NCBI RefSeq assembly: GCF_001307765.1
Contig: NZ_LKBA01000006.1
Span: 62,001 to 126,000, forward strand
DNA from: Aliiroseovarius crassostreae
GTDB lineage: Bacteria > Pseudomonadota > Alphaproteobacteria > Rhodobacterales > Rhodobacteraceae
DNA: 64,000 nucleotides
Direction of reading: 5' to 3'
The position numbers and the translations under genes were made by a program. Of this stretch, positions 38,662 to 47,329 are shown piece after piece. A model generated the notes under the pieces. That model worked only from the letters and a program-made list of their open reading frames with translations, searched no databases and had not been told where the DNA came from. Numbering within the stretch: position 1 is the first letter of the stretch; the number at the start of each line of letters is the position of its first letter.

Positions 38662-39041
38662 ATCCCTCTATGGTTCGGATACAAGAAACCGAAGATTTAG
38701 TAGGGGCAAAACTTCCGCCAAGTTATCTGTGGTTTGTTAAAAACTATGGTGGTGGTGAAATATACGGTGAAGAAATTTTCTCCATTTACCGCGTATTCCA
38801 ACCGGAGTCGGCGGGCGACATTGGCGTGAACACTCTTCGTTTTAGAGAGGCCGGATTTATCGCTCAGAGCGAGATAGCGCTATGCTCCAATGACTTTGGT
38901 GAGATATTTACGTTGGATGTGTCAGTACATTCGGATGAGGGGGAGTATCCAGTCTACGTGCGGCGTGGCAAACAACGAGAAGCATATGCGGAAAATTTTG
39001 CCGCATTTTTGGCGAAACGTATCAGTAATCCGGAAGGCTGA
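38634..39041 (+). CDS. SMI1/KNR4 (SUKH) family immunity protein
   Basis: A 135-residue protein of the SUKH superfamily. The diagnostic start is IQETEDLVGAKLPPSYLWFV followed by KNYGGGEIYGEEIFSIYRV, with a later strand FGEIFTLDVSVHSDEGEYPV and the C-terminal FAAFLAKRI. Such proteins neutralise diverse polymorphic toxins. The start may be ATG 38634, overlapping the upstream gene, or ATG 38670. The IS5-family element begins within ten bases of its stop. Confidence 0.7.
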   Translation: MCRVADCDLNPSMVRIQETEDLVGAKLPPSYLWFVKNYGGGEIYGEEIFSIYRVFQPESAGDIGVNTLRFREAGFIAQSEIALCSNDFGEIFTLDVSVHSDEGEYPVYVRRGKQREAYAENFAAFLAKRISNPEG

Positions 39042-39048
39042 CCCCTAG

Positions 39049-39835
39049 GGCGTAGACCTATAAACGTTGATGTGTTTCAAGATGTGGACTTAGGAGGGTT
39101 CCATATCTTTGACATTTCTGGCTCACCGAAGAACAGTACAATAAAATCAGGCCCTTGCTGCCCAGAAAGCCGCGCGGTGTTCCGCGTGTCGACGACCGGC
39201 GCGTGTTATCGGGCATCATTTTCTGCATTCAGCGAGGCTATCGCTGGTCCGATGTGCCGCCGGAATATGGCCCCGCCAAGACGCTCTACAACCGCTACAA
39301 ACGCTGGTCTGAAGCAGGCGTTTTCGCACAGGTGTTTGAGGCTCTGGTGCGCGACGGGACTGACCCATCGACGCTGATGATTGACGCCAGCCACGTCAAA
39401 ACGCATCGCATCGCAGCCAATGGGGTAAAAAAACAACGGCCAAGGGCGGTGCATCGGCCAGACAAAAGGCGGGTTGAATTCAAAGCTGCATCTGACCGCA
39501 GGCATCGAGCCGATATTACCCATGCAAATCAATGCCTTGAGCCATATATTGCCAGGGGAACCACCGTCATTGCAGACCGAGGTTACGACGCAAATCACCT
39601 GCGCGACTGGCTGAGCGACGCCAAGGCAACCGCCTGCATCCCACCGCGCAAGAACCGAAAAATGCAATTCGAATATGACGCAGACCTCTACAAAACCCGC
39701 AACATCGTCGAGCGCATGTTCAACCGCATCAAGGTTTGGCGACACCTATCACGACGCACCTTCCGCTGCCCAAAAACCTTCTTGGCAGCAGCCCACATCG
39801 CCGCAACAGTCATTTGGCTCTTATGAGTCTACGCC
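39049..39835 (+). mobile_element. IS5-family insertion sequence, decayed
   Basis: A 787-bp element with ends GGCGTAGACCTATAA and TTATGAGTCTACGCC, imperfect inverted repeats with nine identical terminal bases. CTAG flanks both sides (39045-39048 and 39836-39839), matching the target preference of the IS427 subgroup. The transposase frame inside is broken. Confidence 0.8.
39113..39826 (+). pseudogene. IS5-family transposase, degenerate
   Basis: The coding stretch from HFWLTEEQYNKIRPLLPRKP to FLAAAHIAATVIWLL matches IS5/IS427 transposases. The DDE pieces are IDASHVKTHR (Asp), IADRGYD (Asp) and NIVERMFNRIK (Glu). A TGA stop replaces the start region at 39110, so no ATG is in frame. Between about 39425 and 39500 the frame shifts, since the expected KGGASARQKAG and NSKLHLTAG are readable only in another frame, and some residues are deleted. 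It is probably inactive. Confidence 0.75.
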
Positions 39836-39840
39836 CTAGG

Positions 39841-40073
39841 GACACATTGAGCCGCTATGAGCGCGGCTCAATGGCTCCGGGGGCCGAAGCGGTATTGCGG
39901 CGGCAAAGGCAGATCCATTGTGGCTCTTGTCCGGTCAGATGCCCCATCCGGTTGCTCCCGCTGAAACCGCAGCCATACATTGTGCTCTGGATGGCCTGTC
40001 AAAAGCCGTGGATGATATGCGCAGGGCCTGTGGCCTGCCGCCACAGGGAGAAGGGAGTAGGTCTGTCAAGTAG
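39841..40073 (+). pseudogene. XRE-type regulator remnant next to IS
   Basis: Reading from 39841 gives DTLSRYERGSMAPGAEAVL, the end of an XRE helix-turn-helix. After a one-base shift near 39895 the frame continues AAAKADPLWLLSGQMPHPVA through LDGLSKAVDDMRRACGLPPQ to a stop at 40073. The N-terminal helix-turn-helix half is missing at the IS edge, so the gene was lost through insertion plus deletion. Confidence 0.55.
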
Positions 40074-40131
40074 GGGGTGAAAACCCATTGTCGGGCCAAG
40101 GCGAAAATGAAAAAGACAATCTACCAAAATT

Positions 40132-40245
40132 AAAGTGTTTCGCCTTATTATTGAGACACAATAATGAGGCGAAACGCTCGAAACCTACTGATGTTGCGGG
40201 CGTTTCGAAATCAACTTGTGTCTCAAGTTAATCTCGAAACGCTTT
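40132..40245. repeat. MITE-like element type A
   Basis: About 114 bp, AAAGTGTTTCGCC to CTCGAAACGCTTT, nearly identical to 33804-33919. The stretch 40246-40387 beyond it holds a partial GC-rich block with GGTATTTTCAGCACGAAAAG, and no gene. Confidence 0.85.
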
Positions 40246-40387
40246 CGCGGTTGCCGGTCCAGCTTGCGCGCTCACCCCAAGGTATTTTCAGCACGAAAAG
40301 AGATGGGAAAAGGATAGGCCGGAGCGGTCCTTCCCCTTCCCCGTGTGATACCAGTGAAACGGCGGGGGCCAGTTATGACAGGGCCGG

Positions 40388-41746
40388 TTATGGCTGAGAC
40401 AGGCGCGAAGAGCGGCTCCAGAAGCGCCAGGACATGAACGCACCTGCGCAGAGAAGCCCGATGACGAGCCCGGCCCAGACGCCCTCTCCGCCCCAGCCCC
40501 AATGGATCCCCATCAGATAAGACATTGGCACCCCGACCAGCCAGTAGCTGATCGAGGCGATCACCATTGGCACCTTGGTATCATGCACCCCGCGCAGCAG
40601 GCCCAGCGCCATCACCTGCGCGGCATCGGCAAACTGGAAGAGCGCCGCCACGACCAGCAGCGAGGTGCCGACGCGCAGGATCTCGTCGCGCAGCGGTTCG
40701 GCCGGATCCAGGAAGGCGCTGATCATCGGGTATGGCAGGCCGATGAAAACCAGCACGGAAATGCCGCCAAACAGGAGAGACAGCAACGTGATCGCCAGCG
40801 CACCCCGGCGCAGCCCTGCCTCATCCTTGCGGCCCAGCGCGCGCCCGGCCCGCACGGTGGCCGCGTTGGACAGGCCGATATGCACCATGAAGAAGGCCGA
40901 CACGATCTGCAGTGCGATCCCATGCGCAGCAAGCTCCAGCGTCCCGATCCAGCCCATCACCACGGTGGAGGCCGAGAAAAGCCCCGCCTCGGCAAGGGAT
41001 GTCAGGCCGATTTGCCCCCCCATGCGCACCACTTCGCGCAGGGCCTCCCAGTCCGGGCGCCAGATCCGCTGAAACAGGTTATGTTCCGGCAACGCCCGCA
41101 CCGCATAGGTCACCAGCACGGCAAAATTGACACATTGCACAATCAGCGAGGCCAGGGCCGCGCCGCGCACCCCCATTTCGGGAAAGCCGAAATTGCCAAA
41201 GATCAGCGCGTAATTCAGAAAGGCATTCAACACGGTGGCCAGAAGCGTGGCATAGAGCACAACCTTGGTGCGCTCCAGCGCCGAAAGATAAGAGCGCAGC
41301 ACCATCAGCCCCAGCGCCGGATACAGGGACCAGCCCATGATGCGCAGATAGTCCTGCGCGATGGCCGACAGATCCGGCTCCTGCCCGATGGCCAGCAGAA
41401 GCGGTTCAGACCACCACAGGGCGGGCATCACCAGCGTGGCGATGATGGCTGACGACCAGAACCCCATTCGGGTCACCCGGCGCACGCGGGTGTCATCCCC
41501 CGCCTCGGATGCCGACGCCACCATCGGCATCACCGCCCAGGCAAAGCCCGACCCCATGATCATAAGCACGAAAAACAGTGTGCCAGCCAGCACAACAGCG
41601 GCCAGCGCCTCGACCCCGTACCAGCCCAGCATCACCGTATCGATGATCTGGATGGCAAATCCGGCCAGTTGCGAGCCGATGAGCGGCAGGCCCAGCAGGA
41701 GGGCTGCGCGCATATGCTGCGGGAGTGTTTGCGGTAACGTCGTCAT
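40388..41746 (-). CDS. MATE family efflux transporter
   Basis: A 452-residue inner-membrane protein with about twelve hydrophobic helices in two MATE halves. Early family motifs are GLPLIGSQLAGFAIQIIDTVMLGWYG, and the second half has MGGQIGLTSLAEAGLFSASTVVMG. It resembles NorM, exporting cationic compounds by Na+ or H+ antiport; the substrate is unknown. It stands alone, transcribed away from a lytic transglycosylase in the same direction 85 bases upstream. Confidence 0.92.
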   Translation of the reverse strand: MTTLPQTLPQHMRAALLLGLPLIGSQLAGFAIQIIDTVMLGWYGVEALAAVVLAGTLFFVLMIMGSGFAWAVMPMVASASEAGDDTRVRRVTRMGFWSSAIIATLVMPALWWSEPLLLAIGQEPDLSAIAQDYLRIMGWSLYPALGLMVLRSYLSALERTKVVLYATLLATVLNAFLNYALIFGNFGFPEMGVRGAALASLIVQCVNFAVLVTYAVRALPEHNLFQRIWRPDWEALREVVRMGGQIGLTSLAEAGLFSASTVVMGWIGTLELAAHGIALQIVSAFFMVHIGLSNAATVRAGRALGRKDEAGLRRGALAITLLSLLFGGISVLVFIGLPYPMISAFLDPAEPLRDEILRVGTSLLVVAALFQFADAAQVMALGLLRGVHDTKVPMVIASISYWLVGVPMSYLMGIHWGWGGEGVWAGLVIGLLCAGAFMSWRFWSRSSRLSQP

Positions 41747-41831
41747 TCTTCACCGCTATGATGAAATCCCCGCGCCCGCAAGGGGGGAAATTCCCCCCAT
41801 TTGCCCCGCCAGGGCAATCGCATTTGCCCGG

Positions 41832-42968
41832 TCACATCCTGGCCAGAAGCGCCAGGGAGGGCTGCCCAGTGACCGGCAGGCCCTGGGCCTGTTCAAACCC
41901 GCGGATCGCCGCAAGTGTCTTGGGACCAATCACGCCGTCAGGCTCTCCCACATCGAAGCCTGCCCGGGCCAGCCCTTTTTGCAGGGCAATCCGGTCCTTC
42001 AACCGCATACCATGGATGTCCGGCCCAAACTGGTGGCGCAGCCCCGGCCGCCCGGCAAGCAGATCTGACAGCACCCCCACACCGATAATGTATTTCTGTG
42101 CATTATTGTAACTTCCCAGCACCCGGTAATTCGGCCCCTTATCAAAGCGCGGCCCATTCGCGCCACCGGGCACAACCGCTCCATCTGCGCTTTCCTGCCC
42201 CCAGCGTGCGCCTTTGCGCCAGCCATTGCGCGAAAGATAGGCCGCCGCAGAGGCCAGAGCGTCGGTGGGGTCCGCCCCCCAGATATCACGCTGCCCATCC
42301 CCGTCGAAATCAACCGCAAAGGACAGGTAGCTTGTTGGCATGAACTGCGTGTGTCCCATGGCCCCCGCCCAACTGCCCATCATCTGTGCGGGGGCAATAT
42401 CCCCGTTGTCGAGAATACGAAGGGCAGCCTGAAACTGCCGCTCAAACAGCCGACCGCGCCGTCCGTCAAAGGCCAGCGTGCCGAGGGCGGACAGGGTTGG
42501 CACGTCCCCTTTGCGGGTGCCATAGCGGCTTTCCAGCCCCCAAACAGCCACAACCACCTCTTTCTCGACGCCATATTGCCGTTCGATCCGCCCCAACAGC
42601 CCGGCATGTTCGCGCAGCTTGGCGCGCCCGGTGCTGACGCGGTTTTCCGAGGTGGCAATGGCCATGTAATCTTCAAACGATCGGGTGAACTCGGTCTGGT
42701 TGCGGTCAATCTCGACCACTTCGGGCAGGAAACCGATTGTGGGGCGGGCCCGGGCAAGGGTGCGGGATGAAATTCCCTTGGCGCGGGCACGGGCAAAGGC
42801 GCCCTCCACCCATGCCTCGAACCCCGCATGGTGTTGCGGTTGAAAGCGTTTCGCCTGAGAAGAGGCGCGCGGGCCAGCGCGGCTTTCGGCATTGCTTTGG
42901 CACCCTGTCAGAAGCGCGGCTGTCATTGCCCCTGCCACACCCGTTGTAAACTGCCGCCTGTCCATCAT
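41832..42968 (-). CDS. Lytic murein transglycosylase with peptidoglycan-binding domain
   Basis: A 378-residue MltB-type lytic transglycosylase. The signal region MMDRRQFTTGVAGAMTAALLTGC has an RR pair and a lipobox-like LTGC, so it is probably an outer-membrane lipoprotein. The SLT_2 domain has VVVAVWGLESRYGTRKGD with the catalytic Glu, GAMGHTQFMPTSYLSFAVD and DIWGADPTDAL. A PG_binding_1 domain (LQKGLARAGFDVGEPDGVIGP) ends it. The start is uncertain among 42974 (GTG), 42968 and 42965. Confidence 0.9.
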   Translation of the reverse strand: MMDRRQFTTGVAGAMTAALLTGCQSNAESRAGPRASSQAKRFQPQHHAGFEAWVEGAFARARAKGISSRTLARARPTIGFLPEVVEIDRNQTEFTRSFEDYMAIATSENRVSTGRAKLREHAGLLGRIERQYGVEKEVVVAVWGLESRYGTRKGDVPTLSALGTLAFDGRRGRLFERQFQAALRILDNGDIAPAQMMGSWAGAMGHTQFMPTSYLSFAVDFDGDGQRDIWGADPTDALASAAAYLSRNGWRKGARWGQESADGAVVPGGANGPRFDKGPNYRVLGSYNNAQKYIIGVGVLSDLLAGRPGLRHQFGPDIHGMRLKDRIALQKGLARAGFDVGEPDGVIGPKTLAAIRGFEQAQGLPVTGQPSLALLARM

Positions 42969-42999
42969 ACGCACCTATCAAATTACCTGTTCGTCAGAG

Positions 43000-43092
43000 C
43001 GTTTCCACAGTCGACCGGGTTCAAATTCCCTGCCTCTCGCTGCGCTCGAACGGGATTTTGAACACGCCCGTTTCAACGTCTTGTGGAAACGT
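43000..43092. repeat. Long imperfect palindrome
   Basis: CGTTTCCAC at one end pairs with GTGGAAACG at the other, and inside GTTCAAATTCCC pairs with GGGATTTTGAAC with one mismatch. The end sequence recalls, but does not equal, the GCGTTTCG repeat ends. It lies upstream of the transglycosylase gene and may include its control region. Confidence 0.6.
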
Positions 43093-43151
43093 TTCATGAG
43101 ACCAGTCTAACGGCGCGCCCCGATCAGACAAGCGATCATGTGACGGGCATG

Positions 43152-43179
43152 AAAAGAGGCGGCGAGTTGCCCCGCCGCC
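43152..43179 (-). terminator. Terminator after ppk2 (minus strand)
   Basis: On the minus strand GGCGGCG, loop, CGCCGCC followed by TCTTTTC. It lies 46 bases past the ppk2 stop. Confidence 0.7.
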
Positions 43180-43224
43180 CCGTCTGTTCTCTCTCTCCTG
43201 CGTGCGCGTCACGTCCCGCCGCAA

Positions 43225-44229
43225 TCAGCTCCCACGCCGATGGTCAGGATGCAGGCTGGCGCCCAGAATGTGATCTGCGTTGTGGATGACCTGGCTGGCA
43301 TGGCCAACAATCAGCGGATCGGGATGGTTGACGAGGTCGTAATCCTTATCCGGGTAATCCACGGTCGACAGGAAATGGCGCATACATTCCAGACGCGCAC
43401 GTTTCTTGTCGTTCGACTTGATGATGGTCCAGGGCGCATCCGCGGTGTCGGTATAAAAGAACATCGCCTCTTTCGCCTCGGTGTAATCGTCCCATTTCGA
43501 GAGCGACGCCACATCCACCGGCGACAGTTTCCAGCGCTTGAGCGGATCATCCTTGCGACTGTCAAAGCGCCGCTTCTGTTCCTCACGCGTGACCGAGAAC
43601 CAGTATTTGTAAAGACGAATACCCGAGCGGGTCAGCATCCGTTCATATTCCGGGGTCTGGCGCATGAATTCCAGATATTCGTTCGGCGTGCAAAAGCCCA
43701 TCACCCGCTCCACACCTGCGCGGTTGTACCAGGAACGGTCGTAGAAGACCATTTCACCCGTGGTTGGCAGTTGCGAGATATAGCGCTGATAGAACCACTG
43801 GCCGCGTTCCTCATCAGTCGGTTTGTTCAGCGCCACCACACGGGCCTCACGCGGGTTCAGGTGCTCCATGAACCGTTTGATCGTGCCGCCCTTGCCCGCT
43901 GCATCACGACCTTCAAAGAGCAGAACAAATTTCTGGCCGGTCTCACCAACCCATTTCTGCACCTTCAGAAGCTCGGCCTGCAGCTTGCTTTTCTGGGTCT
44001 CATATTCCTTGCGCCCCATCTTCACGTCATAGGGATATTTCCCGTTTTCAAAAGTCTGACGGATCTGGTCGGCGGTCACATTGGGAAAGCCGGATTTGGA
44101 ACGGGTTTCCACCGCCGCTGCCTTGGGTTCGGCCGGCTTTGCACCCGCGGCGGAGGCCGCTGGCTTGGTCGTTGTTTTTGCTTGAGTTTTTACGGTTTCG
44201 GTTCCATTTGCACTGGTGATTTGCGCCAT
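43225..44229 (-). CDS. ppk2: Polyphosphate kinase 2
   Basis: A 334-residue PPK2-family enzyme transferring phosphate between polyphosphate and nucleoside diphosphates. The Walker A loop is FEGRDAAGKGGTIKRF, the Walker B region VFYDRSWYNRAGVERVMGF, and the lid has REEQKRRFDSRKDDPLKRWKLS. The first 45 residues are a low-complexity Ala/Lys/Thr/Pro tail. Long form and motif set fit class I PPK2 (ADP or GDP phosphorylating); the exact nucleotide is not readable. An equally long opposite-strand frame is only a shadow. Confidence 0.94.
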   Translation of the reverse strand: MAQITSANGTETVKTQAKTTTKPAASAAGAKPAEPKAAAVETRSKSGFPNVTADQIRQTFENGKYPYDVKMGRKEYETQKSKLQAELLKVQKWVGETGQKFVLLFEGRDAAGKGGTIKRFMEHLNPREARVVALNKPTDEERGQWFYQRYISQLPTTGEMVFYDRSWYNRAGVERVMGFCTPNEYLEFMRQTPEYERMLTRSGIRLYKYWFSVTREEQKRRFDSRKDDPLKRWKLSPVDVASLSKWDDYTEAKEAMFFYTDTADAPWTIIKSNDKKRARLECMRHFLSTVDYPDKDYDLVNHPDPLIVGHASQVIHNADHILGASLHPDHRRGS

Positions 44230-44482
44230 GCAGAGCCCTCCTGACTGTCCCTTTATGAAATATGTCAGCAGTGTAACAGAACCCCTGAATCCGCGCCTTG
44301 ATCCGGGTCAAATAATTGCTTTGAATTTGAATAATTTACATGCCTGGGTTGCACCCCCTTTCCCCTTTCAACACCATCTGTTAACCTTTGGCTGCTCTAA
44401 TCGAACCAGCGCCGGACAACGGCGGGCCCGGACAACAAAAAGCCCAGACAACAGAAAGCCGGACAATCGCGGGAGAGACGGC

Positions 44483-44605
44483 ATGATCCCATTTGACCTG
44501 CCAAGTTTTGACCAGTTCGCAGCCAGCCTGCTCACACTGGCCTTGATCCGCGAGCTGCTTTTTCTGCTGCACCGCCCCCCACCGCACGATCCCCGGAAAC
44601 AATGA
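44483..44605 (+). CDS. Possible small membrane peptide
   Basis: A 40-residue frame, MIPFDLPSFDQFAASLLTLA then LIRELLFLLHRPPPHDPRKQ, with one hydrophobic/amphipathic helix and a basic tail. GGGAGAG lies seven bases before the ATG and a terminator-like stem starts right after the stop, both supporting real expression. No family is recognised. Confidence 0.4.
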   Translation: MIPFDLPSFDQFAASLLTLALIRELLFLLHRPPPHDPRKQ

Positions 44606-44634
44606 AAACACCCCGACCAACGGCCAGGGTGTTT
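44606..44634. terminator. Terminator-like hairpin between convergent genes
   Basis: AAACACCC pairs perfectly with GGGTGTTT. On the minus strand the stem ends in TTTTC, which suits termination of the large beta-helix gene. Confidence 0.6.
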
Positions 44635-44660
44635 CAATCTCTCTATTCCATCCACCCGTG

Positions 44661-46952
44661 TCAGATCGGTTTATCAACCCGGATCGTCGCCCAGACTTTG
44701 CCCCGCACCGCCTGCGGCCACTTCAGATGCACCTGCTTGTCCTCGATGCCCTGCGCCGTTTTCACCCGCGGCATGTCATAGATCTTGACGTTGGAACTGG
44801 TCTGGGTGCCGTCCTCAAACACCAGCGACTGGCACAGGCGGGCCTTGCCATCAAAAGGCAGGTATTCACCACTGTCGATCGTCCAGGTCGTGGCCTCGGT
44901 GTTCTGGCTGTACTCCAGCATCACCGGCGAACAGGTCCGCTGGTTCACCCCGAAGAAGGAATTGTCCTTGAAGGTGAGGTTGCGATAGGCCCAGCCGTTC
45001 AGTGACCCATGGGTGGTGACCACGCCCTCAACCCGATCAATTTTGCCATTGTAGGTGCGGAAACTGTTGCCCACCACATGCATGCCCGACACGTAATGCC
45101 CGGTACCAAACGGTTTGATCAGGATGAATTTGAACCAGGGCGCGGCATCAATGGTCACGAAAATATTGTTGGTGATGGTCATGCCACCAAAGGAATATTC
45201 CGCGCCGAAATTCGGATCCGCATCATGTTCATTGTTCAACTCGATCGAGCAGTTGTCGATATAGTTACCGGTGATCACCGTGTTGTTGTTTTCATTGGTC
45301 AGCACAAGCCCCGCCGTGCGCGCGCCCTGAACAACCTCATCCCCCTGGAAGATATGATTGCCCTGAATAATGTGATTGCCACCACTCAGAACCCCGGTGG
45401 TGCCCATACGCGCAAAGCGGTTATCGCGGATCTTGGCATCATTTGCGTTCACATTGAAGGCAATCGACTGACGTGCGGTTGCGGCCATGGATTGTTCGCT
45501 GGATACGAACTGGCAGCGTTCGATATGCAGATCCTGACAGGCTTTGCCAATCGAGGTGATGCCGCGGTTTCTTGGCTTGATGAAGAAACAGTCCTGAAAG
45601 ATCGCATTCTCGCCCTCACGGGCCAGACGCACAGCAGATGCGTGGCCGTTGCACTGGAATTCCACCTCGGAAATGGTGAAGCGCCGCATCTGGGAAAACC
45701 CGGAGAAATCCAGAACATATTTGAAATTTTCAAAGGTGAAACTCTGGGTGACCGCACCGCCATAAATCGGCTCGGACAGGGTGGCCGAATTGGCACCGAC
45801 ATTCACATCCTTCACATAAACCTCACGGCCCACGCCGTTGCCAGTCACCAGCGCACCGCGTTTGACCGCACCGATATTGCCGATGCCGGTCAGGGTCAGC
45901 GGGTTGTTTGGATTATAGGTGGCGGTTGTGGTGATGCTGTCCACATCCCAGGCGGCGCTGTCATTCACATAGAACTGCCCGTTTTTGAGCACGCGGCGGA
46001 TGAGCTGCGAGTCGGATTTTTCATAGGCCGCCTGCATGTCGATCGGCTCGCTCACGTCGATCCGGCGGCCACACATATCCAGAATCTCGTGGTCGGTATA
46101 GTTGAGCAGCGCCTGAAACGCCTTTTTAAAGCCCAGCATCTCATCACCAAACGCGTCGATATAGGTGGGCAGGTCAAAGCTGCGGGTGAGCGAGAGGTAG
46201 ACATCATCTGCCATGCTCAGCGTGCCTTCGAACCGGACATCCGCATGCAGCGTCATGTTGTTTGCGATCCGAAACGTGCCTTCGGGCACCAGGAGCGTGC
46301 GCCCGTTGGCGGCGGCATCTGCGGCAAGGAACGCGTTGCGATCATCCGTCACGCCATCCCCCGCAGCGCCAAAATCGCGCACATCAACCCAATCCATCAT
46401 GTCGCGCAGATAGGCGCCGGTGACATCCTCGATCACGATGTCATCCACCCGCACCACCGCACCGTTTGATCCGGTGAATTCCAGCCCGAGATGCCCATAG
46501 GCCACATCCGCGCCCCAGATCATATCAACCCCGTTGCGCGCGCCCGACCCGATGATGGCGGCCACTTCGACCACCTCACCATAAGCGGTGAGCGGCACCA
46601 AGGGGCCGACCTCGACATAGCCATTGGCGTGGCTGTTATTGGATTTGAACGGCTTTGCCACCGCGCGCACCGATGGCAGCGGCCCGCTAATTGCCTTGAC
46701 CTTGGCGGAGATGCGCAGATAGCAACCCTGTTCATATTGGGTCTGCCCGGTATAGGTCAGCTTGAGGGAGTTGACATTCTTGAACAGCTCAACGCAGCCA
46801 TCAAAATCCTGATCAGCAGGCACAAGCGCAGCGTTGGAGGCGGTGTCATATGTGGACGAGCCCGGTGCCCCATCCCCGCTGGACCAGACATCCAGACCAT
46901 CTGCGAAAGGGGGCGGCATAAAGACCACCCCGTCGGTAAGAGCCTTGTTCAT
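44661..46952 (-). CDS. Large right-handed beta-helix protein, pectate-lyase-3 type
   Basis: A 763-residue protein. Residues 1-190 form a lectin- or carbohydrate-module-like beta region. Then VDVRDFGAAGDGVTDDRNAF opens a pectate_lyase_3/GH28-related domain, and residues 400-680 are beta-helix repeats rich in Asn (NNTVITGNYIDNCSIELNNE). No signal peptide is seen. Known relatives include phage tailspikes and polysaccharide-degrading or surface proteins in roseobacters; no phage genes surround it. It is a single-gene unit with AT/GC use like the core. Confidence 0.75.
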   Translation of the reverse strand: MNKALTDGVVFMPPPFADGLDVWSSGDGAPGSSTYDTASNAALVPADQDFDGCVELFKNVNSLKLTYTGQTQYEQGCYLRISAKVKAISGPLPSVRAVAKPFKSNNSHANGYVEVGPLVPLTAYGEVVEVAAIIGSGARNGVDMIWGADVAYGHLGLEFTGSNGAVVRVDDIVIEDVTGAYLRDMMDWVDVRDFGAAGDGVTDDRNAFLAADAAANGRTLLVPEGTFRIANNMTLHADVRFEGTLSMADDVYLSLTRSFDLPTYIDAFGDEMLGFKKAFQALLNYTDHEILDMCGRRIDVSEPIDMQAAYEKSDSQLIRRVLKNGQFYVNDSAAWDVDSITTTATYNPNNPLTLTGIGNIGAVKRGALVTGNGVGREVYVKDVNVGANSATLSEPIYGGAVTQSFTFENFKYVLDFSGFSQMRRFTISEVEFQCNGHASAVRLAREGENAIFQDCFFIKPRNRGITSIGKACQDLHIERCQFVSSEQSMAATARQSIAFNVNANDAKIRDNRFARMGTTGVLSGGNHIIQGNHIFQGDEVVQGARTAGLVLTNENNNTVITGNYIDNCSIELNNEHDADPNFGAEYSFGGMTITNNIFVTIDAAPWFKFILIKPFGTGHYVSGMHVVGNSFRTYNGKIDRVEGVVTTHGSLNGWAYRNLTFKDNSFFGVNQRTCSPVMLEYSQNTEATTWTIDSGEYLPFDGKARLCQSLVFEDGTQTSSNVKIYDMPRVKTAQGIEDKQVHLKWPQAVRGKVWATIRVDKPI

Positions 46953-47107
46953 CGAATTCCCTTTCAGGTCAAAAATACTGCCTCACCCGAGGGGCCGGTG
47001 GTTCCGGACACGGGTGGTCGGACACATGATCCGAAACGCTGAAAGGGGTAACAAAGTGGGTTTAACGCGGGTTAACGGGGGCGAACGTTGCGTCTGTGGC
47101 GGCGGGA
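46953..47107. other. Upstream region of the beta-helix gene
   Basis: About 150 bp holding the probable promoter of the minus-strand gene; a GAAAGGG ribosome site lies at 46960-46967 on the minus strand. No gene is present, and beyond it lie the repeats and terminator listed separately. Confidence 0.45.
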
Positions 47108-47164
47108 CAGGGGCGCTGCCCCTCGCGCTGCGCGCTCACCCCGAGGTATTTATGGCAAGAAAAA
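47108..47164. repeat. GC-rich dispersed hairpin motif, copy 3
   Basis: AGGGGC-GCT-GCCCCT stem followed by CACCCCGAGGTATTTATGGC and AAGAAAAAA. Same design as 1774-1820 and, reversed, 5901-5959. Confidence 0.65.
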
Positions 47165-47192
47165 AGGCAGGGGCGCAAAGCCGCCTGCCTTT
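47155..47192 (-). terminator. Terminator after lysS (minus strand)
   Basis: On the minus strand AAAGGCAGG and CCTGCCTTT form a 9-bp stem followed by a run of T. A type A repeat lies between it and the lysS stop. Confidence 0.7.
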
Positions 47193-47201
47193 CGTTTTCT
47201 T

Positions 47202-47315
47202 AAAGCGTTTCGAGATTAACTTGAGACACAAGTTGATTCCGAAACGACCGCAACATCAGTAGATTTCGAGCGTTTCGCCTCATTATTGTGTCTCAACAAT
47301 AAGGCGAAACGCTTT
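47202..47315. repeat. MITE-like element type A, opposite orientation
   Basis: AAAGCGTTTCGAGATTAAC at the left is the reverse complement of the right end of 33804-33919, and the whole 114 bp aligns in reverse with a few differences. It lies between lysS and its terminator, so it would be in the lysS mRNA tail. Confidence 0.85.
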
Positions 47316-47329
47316 AGGGGCGGATTGGT

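Noticed and set aside
43017-43050. tRNA-like T-arm (GGGTTCAAATTCCC)
   Set aside because: No acceptor or anticodon stems can be formed around it; it is one arm of a long palindrome.
43240-44244. A 334-codon plus-strand frame opposite ppk2
   Set aside because: A shadow frame of ppk2, with His/Arg/Leu-rich composition and no motif.
45009-46469. A 486-codon plus-strand frame opposite the beta-helix gene
   Set aside because: Composition is typical of antisense frames and no domain is recognisable.
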